Shown here piece after piece: positions 42,437-51,806 of a stretch of DNA of 59,946 nt (its first letter is position 1; each line of letters opens with the position of its first letter). The stretch spans positions 1-59,946 of the forward strand of contig JAUWAB010000022.1 of assembly GCA_030602265.1 (NCBI GenBank). The letters are read 5' to 3'. Under the pieces are notes generated by a model. That model worked only from the letters and a program-made list of their open reading frames with translations. It was not told the DNA's origin and searched no databases. The translations under genes and the position numbers were made by a program. The DNA comes from Prolixibacteraceae bacterium. Lineage in GTDB: Bacteria > Bacteroidota > Bacteroidia > Bacteroidales > Prolixibacteraceae.

Positions 42437-44806
42437 ATGGCCGTATCTAAATCAACAAACGCACTGCTTGATATTCTCATTCTTGAAGATTCTTTACCAG
42501 ACAAGGAGCTTATCATTGAACAATTAACTGACGCCGGTTATCAGCTGAATGTTACCCATTCGGAAAATGAGCAGACATTTATTGAAGCCCTCAGCAAAAG
42601 GAGGTACGATATAATCGTCTCAGACTTTAAGCTACCGGGGTTTGATGCGTTTGGTGCATTAGAAATTTGCCGGGAAAGGTGTCCGGAGGTGCCTTTTATT
42701 TGCGTTTCAGGTTCTATAGGTGAAGAAAAGGCCATCGAACTGCTAAAAAAAGGCGCTGTCGATTATGTACTGAAAGACAGGCCAGAAAGGCTGCCACACG
42801 CTATCAGGCGTGCGCTTGAAGAGGTAAAGGAAAAAGAAGCCCGGGTTCAGGCAGAACGGGAACTTTTGGAAAGTGAGGCCCGGTTCAGGCAGGTTGCCGA
42901 AACAGCCCAGGAATGGATTTGGGAAGTAAATAAGGAAGGACTATACATCTATGCAAGTCCGATGGTAGAAACGCTGCTGGGATACACTCCCGGTGAAGTG
43001 GTCTCTAAAAAATATTTCTACGACTTCTTTGTTCCGGAGGAAAAAGAAAAGCTAAAAAACATTGCCTTTGAGATCTTCTCAAAAAAAGAGGTTTTCATGC
43101 ATTTTGAAAACGCCACACTGCATAAGAATGGACAACTGGTTATCCTGTCAACAAGCGGAAGCCCTGTTTTTGATGATAACGGCAATTTTATAGGGTACCG
43201 TGGGGTAAATGAAGACATCACCCAGCGCAAAGTAGCGGAAACCGAACAACAAAGGCTCCTGAGACAGGTTGAACGCGACCGGATGGCGCTGCTCAGTATC
43301 CTGGAAGATCAGCGGCAAGCCGAAATCCAGATCCGTAAACTCTCTGAAGCGGTTGAACAAAGCCCTGCCAGTGTGATTATTACCAACACAGACGGAATAA
43401 TTGAGTATGCAAATCCCAGGTTCACGGAAACAACCGGGTACACACCGGAAGAAACCATTGGCAGAGCCTTGCAGATATTGCATTCGGGGGAACATAAGCA
43501 GGAGTTTTACGCTGACCTATGGAAAACAATATCTTCGGGCAGTGTCTGGAAGGGAGAATTACTCAACAAAAAGAAAAGCGGTGAATTGTATTGGGAATCT
43601 GCCCTGATATCGCCTATAAAAAACGAGAACAGCGAAATATTAAATTATCTCGCGATAAAAGAGGATATTACTGAACTGAAACAGGCTGAGGCTAACTTCC
43701 GGCATTCCCTTGACCAATCTCCATTAGGCATCAGAATTGTAGACCTCGGAGGAATAACCATCTATGCCAACCAGGCATTTCTGGATATTTACGATTTCCC
43801 ATCTCTTGATGAGTATATCAATACGCCGGCCATCGAACGATACACCGAGGAGAGCTATCGGGAACATCTGAAGCGGAAAAAAATCAGGATAGAAGGCGGA
43901 AATGTTTCCAACTACGAAATCAGTATCCGACGGAAAAATGGAAAAATCAGACATGTAAAAGTATGGCGGAAAGAGGTAATCTGGAACAGGGAAAAACACT
44001 TCCAGGTTATTAATCAGGATATTACAGAACAAAAAACACTGTATAACGATTTGGTGCTGGCCAAAGAAAAAGCCGAAGAAAACGACCGCCTTAAATCGGC
44101 ATTCCTGGCCAACCTGAGCCATGAAATCCGTACACCCATGAATGGTTTATTCGGATTTCTGGATCTGTTAAAAGAACCCGATTTGACGGAAGAAACCAAA
44201 ATCGAATACATCGACATCGTGCATAAAAGCGGCAAGCGGTTAATGAATACAATTAACGATATTATCGAAATCTCAAAAATCGATGCACGACTGGTAAGGG
44301 TTTGCAAAACAAGGTTTTGTATTGCCAGCCTGCTAACGGAGCTTACCGACTTTTTCCGCCCGGAAGCCATATCAAAGGGTATAATTTTGGAGGCACGGTT
44401 ACCTGAACATTTTGGGGAAATAGAATCAGACAAGGCAAAGTTCGAATCGATATTTACCAACCTGATCAAAAACGCCATTAAATTTACCCATGCCGGTGAA
44501 ATCAATGTAATTTTGGAACATACCGGCAGCAAAATATTGGTATATGTCAGCGATACCGGAATTGGCATCGTTGAGGAAGAGTTAGATAAAATTTTTGAAC
44601 GGTTTGTTCAGGGTAAAACAAATAAAAGCCGGATATACGAAGGAACCGGACTGGGATTAAGTATCACCAGAGAATACGTAAAACTTCTGAACGGCAACAT
44701 TTGGGTGAAGTCGGAAGTTAATAAAGGTACTACTTTCTATGTGGAATTTCCGGTATCGGACCTGAACATTTCCATACTGAGAGATTGTAATATAAACTCT
44801 TACTAA
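42437..44806 (+). CDS. Hybrid receiver-PAS-PAS-PAS-histidine kinase
   Basis: A 789-residue cytoplasmic protein with no membrane helix. An N-terminal receiver (about 10-125, Asp63 in IIVSDFKLPGFD) is followed by PAS domains at about 155-270, 300-425 and 430-545. The HisKA has His562 in ANLSHEIRTPMNGL. The ATPase domain has NLIKNAIKFTH, DTGIGI and GTGLGLSI. The open frame extends upstream to 42311, but that would overlap the receiver gene. The ATG at 42437, two bases after that gene, is chosen. Having the receiver at the N-terminus suggests its kinase activity is controlled by phosphotransfer from the upstream pair (inference). Confidence 0.92.
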   Translation: MAVSKSTNALLDILILEDSLPDKELIIEQLTDAGYQLNVTHSENEQTFIEALSKRRYDIIVSDFKLPGFDAFGALEICRERCPEVPFICVSGSIGEEKAIELLKKGAVDYVLKDRPERLPHAIRRALEEVKEKEARVQAERELLESEARFRQVAETAQEWIWEVNKEGLYIYASPMVETLLGYTPGEVVSKKYFYDFFVPEEKEKLKNIAFEIFSKKEVFMHFENATLHKNGQLVILSTSGSPVFDDNGNFIGYRGVNEDITQRKVAETEQQRLLRQVERDRMALLSILEDQRQAEIQIRKLSEAVEQSPASVIITNTDGIIEYANPRFTETTGYTPEETIGRALQILHSGEHKQEFYADLWKTISSGSVWKGELLNKKKSGELYWESALISPIKNENSEILNYLAIKEDITELKQAEANFRHSLDQSPLGIRIVDLGGITIYANQAFLDIYDFPSLDEYINTPAIERYTEESYREHLKRKKIRIEGGNVSNYEISIRRKNGKIRHVKVWRKEVIWNREKHFQVINQDITEQKTLYNDLVLAKEKAEENDRLKSAFLANLSHEIRTPMNGLFGFLDLLKEPDLTEETKIEYIDIVHKSGKRLMNTINDIIEISKIDARLVRVCKTRFCIASLLTELTDFFRPEAISKGIILEARLPEHFGEIESDKAKFESIFTNLIKNAIKFTHAGEINVILEHTGSKILVYVSDTGIGIVEEELDKIFERFVQGKTNKSRIYEGTGLGLSITREYVKLLNGNIWVKSEVNKGTTFYVEFPVSDLNISILRDCNINSY

Positions 44807-44820
44807 GTCTTAGCAGTAGC

Positions 44821-45025
44821 CTGGACTCCAGCGCGATTGATTCCGCGGCGATGCAATTGCTTCGACTTCGCTGCTTTCGCTGCCGCGCGGTTTCATCGCG
44901 TGGCTGATTTCATCGCGTAGCTTTCTCCATTCCGGCTCTATTTAACCCTCGCTGCCGCGCGATTGCATCGCGTAGCTTCTATTTAACTCAGGTGCCACGC
45001 GATGAAATCGCGCAGCCGCGGATGC
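44821..45025. repeat. Cluster of REP-like GC-rich palindromes
   Basis: Between the convergent kinase and acyl-CoA dehydrogenase genes lie several 15-base palindromes of the form CGCGAT-NNN-ATCGCG. They are perfect at 44958-44972 (loop TGC) and 44998-45012 (loop GAA), with one G-T variation at 44886-44900, and half-sites near 44830 and 44907. They are flanked by GCTGCC/GTAGC arms and separated by CTATTTAAC spacers. This is the look of REP/BIME elements mobilised by RAYT-type transposases. No such transposase is in the window. Confidence 0.75.
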
Positions 45026-45032
45026 AATCTCA

Positions 45033-46580
45033 TTACCGCTGTACCAGATGTAACCAGCTGCTCTCCTCCTGATAGGCTTCTACCACCCGACTGTTATTCT
45101 CGAACCCGAAACTCCCCATCAGGGCGGTAATTTCCTGGTGCATCATCTCTATCGCCTGGTTGATCAGATCGTATCGGAAACCCTTTTCGCCCAGGCTGAG
45201 TACCATGTCGGTACTGACTACCCGGCTAACTACCTGGCCCAGTTCTACTAATTTTCTCTGGGGCATGTTCAGGTTAAGTTCAAAGTCGAACAGCTTCCGT
45301 AGTCTTTCTGCTGATTTCCTTGTCAGGTCAAATTGGCTCAGGAAACCGTACAGATTGGATTCCTTTACTTTCTTCATCATCTTGATCAGCTGTTCCGAAA
45401 TCTGGGCATAAAGGATATCGTTCGATCCTTCAAAGATCTGGAACGGTCTGGAGTCGGTGATTCCCCTCCCGGCGATGTGGTTCAGCTTATAGGCCTGGGC
45501 ACCCACCAGCTGGGTGGCCGACTGGGCTGCCTCCTGCATGTGGTCGGTTATAACGGTTTTGATGGAGTTGGCCTCGAGGCCCGACATGGCCAGGTCGTTT
45601 CCGATACCGGCAACTCCGCTGCTGTGCAGGCACATGGCCGAACATACGGTGTAGGAAGCCTGCAGACGGGCAAGGCGCTGCTGAACCTGATCATAGGTAA
45701 GCAGGCTCCTTCCGCCGATATTACGCTGTGTGGCATGCGCAATGGACTCATCTAACATGCGCTGGATAAATCCCATGGCCATTCCCGGGAACTGCATCCG
45801 GCTGCGGTGCAGCAGGTCAAGCATCATTTTCACCCCGGTGGTTTCAGGTACCAAACGGTGTGCCTCAGGAATGGTAACATCCAGCCGGTTGCGGCCATAG
45901 GGAATCTGATAAAGCCCCAGGTTTTCGTAAAACTCCTCCACGACAATCTGTTGTCCTTCCCGGGTTACGTCGCAGATAAAAAAATCAATGTCCCGCTTCA
46001 GGTCACCCGAGTCACTCATTTCGCGCGCGGTGAGCAGCCAGAATTCAGCCCAGCCGGTCAGCCCGGCCCAATGCTTCGTCCCCTGAACGTGATAGCTGTC
46101 ACCCAAGCGGCGGTATGATGTCTGCATGTTAAGGGCATCACTGCCATAACCGGGTTCGGTAATCATCAACCCGCCCATGTTCTGCTGATGAAGAAAGCGG
46201 TCGAATACCGGCTGCTTAATTTCAGATAGGCCATACTTGGCGACCGGCTGGATAAAAAGAGCAGAGTTAATGCCCAACGTTAGCGAAAGCGCCAGCGATT
46301 CGTAAGAGGCCGCCGCCAACAACGCCAGATTCTCCTCAATTTTCCCTCCCCTGCCACCAAATTCTTCAGGAATAGCCACCGAAAGCGGATTAACGCTCAT
46401 GATCTCACGCAACACAAAAGGGGGCATACCACGGTGTATAGCCATCCGGTTGATGTCGGCACGTTCGTGGTAAACACTCTTCATTACTGCCCTGAAGCGT
46501 TCCAGAAAATCGCCGAAAGGAACAGTATCCATATTCATTACTGAGTTGTATTCTACAGTTGTCTCTTTTGTGTTACTCAT
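45033..46580 (-). CDS. Acyl-CoA dehydrogenase family flavoprotein
   Basis: A 515-residue enzyme predicted to oxidise an acyl-CoA or similar thioester with FAD. The N-terminal helical domain is followed by the FAD-binding middle strand region GGLMITEPGYGSDALNM and HWAGLTGWAEF. The C-terminal part has FQIFEGSNDILYAQI, whose Glu matches the usual catalytic base, and a 120-residue extension. The family is normally about 380 residues, so it is a long variant. There is no electron-transfer flavoprotein or other beta-oxidation gene nearby, so the substrate is not indicated. Start ATG at 46580; a later ATG is possible. Confidence 0.85.
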   Translation of the reverse strand: MSNTKETTVEYNSVMNMDTVPFGDFLERFRAVMKSVYHERADINRMAIHRGMPPFVLREIMSVNPLSVAIPEEFGGRGGKIEENLALLAAASYESLALSLTLGINSALFIQPVAKYGLSEIKQPVFDRFLHQQNMGGLMITEPGYGSDALNMQTSYRRLGDSYHVQGTKHWAGLTGWAEFWLLTAREMSDSGDLKRDIDFFICDVTREGQQIVVEEFYENLGLYQIPYGRNRLDVTIPEAHRLVPETTGVKMMLDLLHRSRMQFPGMAMGFIQRMLDESIAHATQRNIGGRSLLTYDQVQQRLARLQASYTVCSAMCLHSSGVAGIGNDLAMSGLEANSIKTVITDHMQEAAQSATQLVGAQAYKLNHIAGRGITDSRPFQIFEGSNDILYAQISEQLIKMMKKVKESNLYGFLSQFDLTRKSAERLRKLFDFELNLNMPQRKLVELGQVVSRVVSTDMVLSLGEKGFRYDLINQAIEMMHQEITALMGSFGFENNSRVVEAYQEESSWLHLVQR

Positions 46581-46693
46581 AAACCAATATCATATTTAAG
46601 ATTTAAGGGTCCTAAAATACGCATTGATTTCATTATTACCAACTATCAACACATACGTCAGCAAATTCTGATAAAAACACCTCCAATAATAAA

Positions 46694-46722
46694 TAAAAAA
46701 TCTCCGGATTTTGCTTCCGGAG
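46694..46722 (-). terminator. Rho-independent terminator of the DUF4153-like operon
   Basis: Read on the minus strand, ATCTCCGG and CCGGAGAT pair around a nine-base loop and are followed by TTTTTT, about 48 bases after the stop at 46770. Confidence 0.85.
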
Positions 46723-46769
46723 ATGCGGCGAACAGGGCTTTTCCGGTCAACAGGCAATAACCTGCATCC

Positions 46770-48029
46770 CTATTGCATTCCGAATATCAGCGGAAAGAAA
46801 AATACCACGAAGAATATCCAGGCCATATAAACCGGCAGGAATCTGGCAATGGTCATCTCAACCGCACTGATCCGGGTATTCCGGAAATTCACTTGATAAA
46901 GATCTTTGATAATCAGGATCAGATTTCCCAGAATCAGCAGATTGGTCCCCAGGACGGCCAGCCGGTTAGGGGTTATTCCGAAGGTCCCGAGGCGGTAAAA
47001 GATGGCCGAAAGGGCAATCAGGTCAATGATTACGGTTACGACGGACAGTGCAAAGAGCACAGCATCGTTGAATTTTCTTTTTCCTGAACCGGAAGATTCT
47101 GCAATGGAAAAGACAATAACGGCCATTACCCCAACCAGCATCAGGTTAAAAATCAGCAGAAACTCACGGTCCTGATAAGGATTTTTTCCTGAAAATGCCA
47201 TGGCGGCCAGGTAAACGACGGCCGAAAGCAATACCAGCGGGCTGAATATGGATGCGATCACCGGGGCAATTTTGTTGGTCATGGCAGGATAACTCCGGGT
47301 GATAAACGTAGCCACAACCGGCACCGAGACTGCCCCGACTACCACAATATTCTTCATATAAAACTCTTCAATGCTGAGGCCAATGGCCCCAAACAAGCCT
47401 ATGGTTAATCCGGTCAGAATACCCCCGGATATAACCAGAACAGCCATTAAAATCGCCAGGTCGCCATTATACCGGATAAAATCTATTCTTTTTACCGGAT
47501 CTTTCAGGTCAAAACCGATATAAACCATTCCGTAAACAAACCACAAGAGGAGGGGTAAATGCATATAGGCCAGTATTACGGAGTCGCTTTCTGAGGCTGG
47601 AAGTGCCAGGTTAACATACAGGGTGGTCAGAAGAAAAAAACCACTGGTCAGTAAAAGCCATCTGCGATCATTTATCCTGTTGGTTCCAACCATAAAAATG
47701 ACCAGCCCTGAAAATACGATCAGTCCGGCATTCTTCGCGTAGAAGAATTCCGGAGCCATGTTCAAGGTAAAAAAATCAGGAATCTTGATGAGAAATCCAG
47801 CAAACAGACAGGCAGCCAACAGGACAAAAATATCGGTCAAGGCCATTTTTCCAGGCAAGGCAGCTGTTTTGCCGAAATCCAGACGCACTTTCCAAAACCT
47901 GGCCAGTTCAAATTCCATAACTTCAGGATAGATATCGGGGAAACTGGATTCAAAGGCATTTTTATTATCCCGGTACAACTGCTCAAGTTTCTCCGGATCG
48001 TTAATATTTTCTCTGATTTGCTCTTTCAT
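46770..48029 (-). CDS. Polytopic membrane protein, DUF4153-like
   Basis: A 419-residue protein with a soluble 75-residue N-terminus (EQIRENINDPEKLEQLYRDN), then about twelve hydrophobic helices, for example DIFVLLAACLFAGFLI, GDLAILMAVLVISGGILTGL and MAWIFFVVFFFPLIFG. The arrangement and motif IEEFYMKNIVVVGAVSVPVVATF resemble DUF4153 proteins, often found with a small winged-helix regulator as here. The ATG at 48029 is preferred over that at 48077, which would add a non-conserved lead. Third gene of its operon; function unknown. A terminator follows. Confidence 0.7.
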   Translation of the reverse strand: MKEQIRENINDPEKLEQLYRDNKNAFESSFPDIYPEVMEFELARFWKVRLDFGKTAALPGKMALTDIFVLLAACLFAGFLIKIPDFFTLNMAPEFFYAKNAGLIVFSGLVIFMVGTNRINDRRWLLLTSGFFLLTTLYVNLALPASESDSVILAYMHLPLLLWFVYGMVYIGFDLKDPVKRIDFIRYNGDLAILMAVLVISGGILTGLTIGLFGAIGLSIEEFYMKNIVVVGAVSVPVVATFITRSYPAMTNKIAPVIASIFSPLVLLSAVVYLAAMAFSGKNPYQDREFLLIFNLMLVGVMAVIVFSIAESSGSGKRKFNDAVLFALSVVTVIIDLIALSAIFYRLGTFGITPNRLAVLGTNLLILGNLILIIKDLYQVNFRNTRISAVEMTIARFLPVYMAWIFFVVFFFPLIFGMQ

Positions 48030-48095
48030 GACATCAATATTTAAACTTATAAATTTATAAAGTACTTTGCTTTTCAAAGTATTTATTGAAAAAAA

Positions 48096-48392
48096 TTATT
48101 GCTCCCTGATCAGGTCCTCCAGTGCCTTCAGATGTTGCCTGAATTCAATAATGCCCTTGTCGGTTACCGAATAGCTGGTATTGGGTTTCCGGTCGATAAA
48201 CTGCTTATTGACCGTGATCATTCCCTTCTCCTCTAAGGCTTTCAAATGACTGGCCAGGTTACCGTCGGTCACGTCGAGCGTCTCCTTCAGGCTGTTGAAA
48301 TCGTACGATTCGTTCACCATCAGCACCGACATGATCCCCAGCCTGACCCGGTTCTCAAATACTTTGCTTATGTTCGCAATAATATCCTTCAT
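48096..48392 (-). CDS. Winged-helix transcriptional regulator
   Basis: A 98-residue DNA-binding protein with an ArsR/MarR-like winged helix. The recognition region is FNSLKETLDVTDGNLASHLKALEEKGMITV, and the wing is DRKPNTSYSVTDKGII. It contains no sensor domain or metal-binding cysteines. It lies between two membrane-protein genes and overlaps the upstream one by four bases, so it may autoregulate this operon. The ligand, if any, is unknown. Confidence 0.88.
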   Translation of the reverse strand: MKDIIANISKVFENRVRLGIMSVLMVNESYDFNSLKETLDVTDGNLASHLKALEEKGMITVNKQFIDRKPNTSYSVTDKGIIEFRQHLKALEDLIREQ

Positions 48393-49024
48393 GCCTCATA
48401 TTTTCTGTACATCAACAGTCCGTAGACAATATGGAGCACGCCGAATCCTGCGACCCAGAATACGAGGTCATAACCGGGAACAAAAACGGCCAGAAGGCCT
48501 GTAATGATCTGCAGGATTCCCAGGTAGAAGATTTCACCCAGGGTAAACTTTCCGGCGTTAACGAGGGCCAATCCATAAAAAATGAGTAAAGCAGGTACAA
48601 TAAGTGATACGAAATACTGCATCAGCAGGGCGATCACAAAAAGCCCTCCCGCAATCAGCGGAATAAAAAGGTTGATCACCATACGCCTCGAGGCAGGGGA
48701 CCAGAAACTTTTGCCAGCTTTCTTTGTTCTTCCGGCTGACAAAAAGAATGCGCACGACAGGGCAACCAGCAGCACTACGGCAGCCACGGCCAGAAGCTGC
48801 CACCTGATCGTCAGGTTCCGCGATACCGCCTGGCCCGTGAAATAATCTTCCAGATGGATGCTGCCCGTCCCGGGGATCCAAAAATAAACGAGTATAGCGC
48901 CGGCGATGGCTGATAGGCCGGCTATTACGCCTGACAGGCCGCTGAGTGAAAGAAACCGTGAGGATTCTTCCATTAATTTCCGGATGGCCTGAATATCTTC
49001 CGCAGGATTGTTTCTGTTTCCCAT
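48389..49024 (-). CDS. Small polytopic membrane protein, unknown
   Basis: A 211-residue protein with a helical N-terminus (EDIQAIRKLMEESSRFLSLSGLSG) and about six hydrophobic helices (GLSAIAGAILVYFWI, LLAVAAVVLLVALSCAFFL, FIPLIAGGLFVIALLMQYFV, LGILQIITGLLAVFV and others). The start at 49024 (MGNRNN) is preferred to 49075, which adds a hydrophobic lead unlike its relatives. Such genes commonly precede a small winged-helix regulator in this phylum, and here the two overlap by four bases. Function unknown; a sensor or regulated membrane partner is an inference. Confidence 0.7.
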   Translation of the reverse strand: MGNRNNPAEDIQAIRKLMEESSRFLSLSGLSGVIAGLSAIAGAILVYFWIPGTGSIHLEDYFTGQAVSRNLTIRWQLLAVAAVVLLVALSCAFFLSAGRTKKAGKSFWSPASRRMVINLFIPLIAGGLFVIALLMQYFVSLIVPALLIFYGLALVNAGKFTLGEIFYLGILQIITGLLAVFVPGYDLVFWVAGFGVLHIVYGLLMYRKYEA

Positions 49025-49148
49025 ATTAAAAGCACTTTGAAGTACAAAGTAAATGAATAAATAGCATATCCGCAAGTGTTTTTCCTGATATTTTTTCCGG
49101 AAATAATACGCTGTACGGAAACCCCATCACAATCTAAGCAGCGCTGCA

Positions 49149-49262
49149 TTATGAAAAAGCCGCCCCTGCGTACAGGAGCGGCCCGGATATATGTAAAGTA
49201 AACGCCAACCTGCCAGTGCAGTATGGTCGTTTACGAAGGGGCGCCAACAGGAGTTGGCGCCG
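49149..49262. repeat. Run of three inverted repeats in an intergenic gap
   Basis: GCCGCCCCTG/CAGGAGCGGC (about 49151-49175, one mismatch), GTAAACG/CGTTTAC (49197-49203 and 49229-49235), and GGCGCCAAC-AGGA-GTTGGCGCC (49240-49261, perfect). No T tract follows on either strand, so a standard terminator is doubtful. Together they could fold as a structured RNA downstream of the minus-strand gene ending at 49335. No coding frame is seen here. Confidence 0.55.
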
Positions 49263-49334
49263 GTATCTTTAAGAACGTTTCCTTATCTGACCCTAAGAAA
49301 CAAGACAAATTATTCAAAACCATGGATAAAGCCC

Positions 49335-49820
49335 CTACCCTGCCTTATAGACCGGCTTGGCACTAACGCCCAGCCGACGGGCTGAAATCTTCGCAATCTT
49401 CACCCTGATTACCCCCACATTCCGTATAGCCGGAGAATTGAACCTGAATTCCAGGTCACTGTATTGAGCCATGGTTTTTTCCATACAACGGTATTTTTCA
49501 TCGTAATCGTCCACCATTTCAGCAACTCCTTCCACATTTACCGATGCAGATTTTACCCGGTAGCTGCAGCCTACCTGAATATCCTGCCAGGCTAACTCTT
49601 CGCCCAATGTCCAGTTGATACATACCTTCGGATTCAACTGAAGGGTCTCCCACATTCGCCCGTGCATGGCCGAATGCAGGATGATATAGTCTCCGTCGAG
49701 TGCAAAATTCATGGGCAGGACATAGGGCTGGTCCTCCACGCTCATCGCCAGGTAACAGGTCTTGCATTCCCGTATAATGGAATTGATCTCGTCCCGGTTT
49801 TCAACAATAATGGTTCGCAT
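49335..49820 (-). CDS. Pyridoxamine 5'-phosphate oxidase-related FMN-binding protein
   Basis: A 161-residue split-barrel protein of the NimA/PNPOx-like group that binds FMN or a related cofactor. Typical strands are CKTCYLAMSVEDQPYVLPMNFA, YIILHSAMHGRMWETLQLNPKVCINWT and the C-terminal VIRVKIAKISARRLG. The phosphate-contacting H-S-A-x-x-G-x-x-W region is present. The substrate is unknown; relatives reduce nitro compounds or protect against oxidants. It is a single gene separated by 38 bases from the downstream-facing dnaG gene. Confidence 0.85.
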   Translation of the reverse strand: MRTIIVENRDEINSIIRECKTCYLAMSVEDQPYVLPMNFALDGDYIILHSAMHGRMWETLQLNPKVCINWTLGEELAWQDIQVGCSYRVKSASVNVEGVAEMVDDYDEKYRCMEKTMAQYSDLEFRFNSPAIRNVGVIRVKIAKISARRLGVSAKPVYKAG

Positions 49821-49858
49821 ATATAATCAAGCTTTGTGTGTTGCCAAACAGATTGGCC

Positions 49859-51802
49859 TCAGATAATTGCACGGCTCCCCAGATTATCGGAGAGATATTT
49901 TTCAACCTTTTTAAGGTTCTGGATCTTGGCCAGAACCTCAAAAAGTTCAGTATCGTTTTTGTCTTTATGCAGCTGATCGAGCTGCTGCTCCAGGGCCAGG
50001 TGCATCTCCTTGATCTTTCTTAGTTTAAACTCATTGACAATTCTTGGCACGAGCCATTCAAGCACTTCCTCCTCCTTCTCGGTAAATGACCCGGCCTTGC
50101 TCCATCGTTTGCTCTCCACCCATTTTTCAGCTAAAAGGTCGCTCGCGAGCTGGCTGACCCGGGCATCGCTGTGATGAATAAAATGTCTCTCCGGACGAAA
50201 GTTCTCATCATTCAGCTTCTCTGTGGTTTCATTAAAAATGATCTGAAACAGCGGTTTCTCCGGAACCAGTTCATCTTCGAGCAATTGTCCGACAATAAAC
50301 TCTCCCACTGTAACAATTTCGGTTTCATTCGGATTCTCCGTTTCCGCCTCAAACAACGGCGAATGGCAGTATTTCATCAGAAACCGAAGCAGTTCAAGCT
50401 CTTCATTGATCAGTTCTCCCGGCTGTTCGGTGATAATGACCGGCTGAGTCCTGGGCTTTATGGGCGTTTCCGGAGGAAGCTGACCCCCTTGTCTTTCAGT
50501 CCTGGACCTCAGAATCTTACGCACCTCATTATACAAAACCGCTTCCTCCACGTTCAGCAATTTGCTGCACTCACGGATATACACGGCACGGGTAATGCTT
50601 TCCGGAATAACAGCTACCGAACGGATTACATCCTGAATAAGCCGTGCCCTGGCCACCGGGTCCTTCTCCGTGGTCTTCAGCAACAGTTTGGTCTTGAACT
50701 GAATAAAATCGGTTTCGTTTTCCGAAATATAATTCAGCAATTCGGTAGCGCTGTGTTTCCGGGCAAATGAATCGGGGTCCTCACCCTGTGGCAGAAGAAG
50801 GACCTTTACATTCATCCCCTCCTCCAAAACCAGGTCGATCCCCCGGAGCGAGGCTTTAATCCCCGCCTCATCCCCGTCGTAAAGAATGGTCACATTCGGG
50901 GTAAACCGCCTGATCAGCCGGATCTGTTCCGGTGTGAGGGCCGTTCCCGAAGAGGCGACAACATTCTCTATACCTGACTGGTGCATCGACAGGACATCGG
51001 TATAGCCCTCGACCAGATAACACTTATCGACCCTGGAAATTTCCCTTTTTGCCTGGAATATGCCGTAAAGGACGTTGCTCTTGTGGTATATTTCCGATTC
51101 CGGGGAATTCAGGTATTTTGCAGCCTTGGGGTCTTCCTTGAGGATCCTTCCCCCGAAGGCAATAACCCGGCCGGCCATATTGTGTATGGGAAACATCACC
51201 CGGCCGCTGAAGCGGTCGCGGACCCAGTCATCGCGTTTAATGGTAAGCCCGGTTTTTTCAAGGTATTCCATCCGGTAGCCGGCTTTCTGCGCCTCATCGG
51301 TAAACAGGCTTTTCCCGTCGGGACAATACCCCAGCTCAAATTTTTTGACAATATCATCGCGCAGCCCTCTTTCCCTGAAATAGCTAAGCCCAACTGCCCT
51401 GCCCTCGTTTTCATTCCAGAGAAACCTGGTAAAAAACTTTTGTGCAAAACCAGACACGATCATCATGCTTTCCCGATCGTCTTTTTGTTGCCTTTCCTCC
51501 TCGGTTTCCTCCTTCTCCACCACTTCGATGTGGAATTTCCGGGCTAAAAATTTCAGGGCCTCCGGATAGGTCAGGCTTTCATGGTCCATAATGAAATTTA
51601 CGGCATTGCCCCCTTTACCACATCCGAAACATTTGAAGATTCCCTTAGCCGGGGAAACGGTAAAAGATGGCGTTTTTTCATTATGAAACGGACAATTGCC
51701 CAGGTAGTTAACTCCCCTGCGCTTCAGCTTCACAAAATCGGAAACCACTTCCACAATCTGTGAGGCATCCAGTATCCTTTCAATGGTAGCCTGATCAATC
51801 AT
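49859..51802 (-). CDS. dnaG: DNA primase
   Basis: Replication primase of 647 residues. The zinc-binding domain has Cys37, His40, Cys58 and Cys61 (CPFH and CFGCG). The Toprim catalytic core includes LVEGYTDVLSMHQSG, VVASSGTALTPEQIRLI and ILYDGDEAGIKAS with the metal-binding acids. The helicase-interacting C-terminal domain follows. The ATG at 51802 gives the family N-terminus MIDQATIERILDAS. An in-frame ATG at 51883 would add 27 non-conserved residues. A -7 element lies only four bases upstream, so the mRNA may be leaderless or nearly so. Confidence 0.97.
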   Translation of the reverse strand: MIDQATIERILDASQIVEVVSDFVKLKRRGVNYLGNCPFHNEKTPSFTVSPAKGIFKCFGCGKGGNAVNFIMDHESLTYPEALKFLARKFHIEVVEKEETEEERQQKDDRESMMIVSGFAQKFFTRFLWNENEGRAVGLSYFRERGLRDDIVKKFELGYCPDGKSLFTDEAQKAGYRMEYLEKTGLTIKRDDWVRDRFSGRVMFPIHNMAGRVIAFGGRILKEDPKAAKYLNSPESEIYHKSNVLYGIFQAKREISRVDKCYLVEGYTDVLSMHQSGIENVVASSGTALTPEQIRLIRRFTPNVTILYDGDEAGIKASLRGIDLVLEEGMNVKVLLLPQGEDPDSFARKHSATELLNYISENETDFIQFKTKLLLKTTEKDPVARARLIQDVIRSVAVIPESITRAVYIRECSKLLNVEEAVLYNEVRKILRSRTERQGGQLPPETPIKPRTQPVIITEQPGELINEELELLRFLMKYCHSPLFEAETENPNETEIVTVGEFIVGQLLEDELVPEKPLFQIIFNETTEKLNDENFRPERHFIHHSDARVSQLASDLLAEKWVESKRWSKAGSFTEKEEEVLEWLVPRIVNEFKLRKIKEMHLALEQQLDQLHKDKNDTELFEVLAKIQNLKKVEKYLSDNLGSRAII

Positions 51803-51806
51803 ACTG

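Noticed and set aside
50171-51547. Two long plus-strand frames opposite dnaG
   Set aside because: Both are antisense to the Toprim and zinc domains of dnaG. Their products are low-complexity and without motifs.
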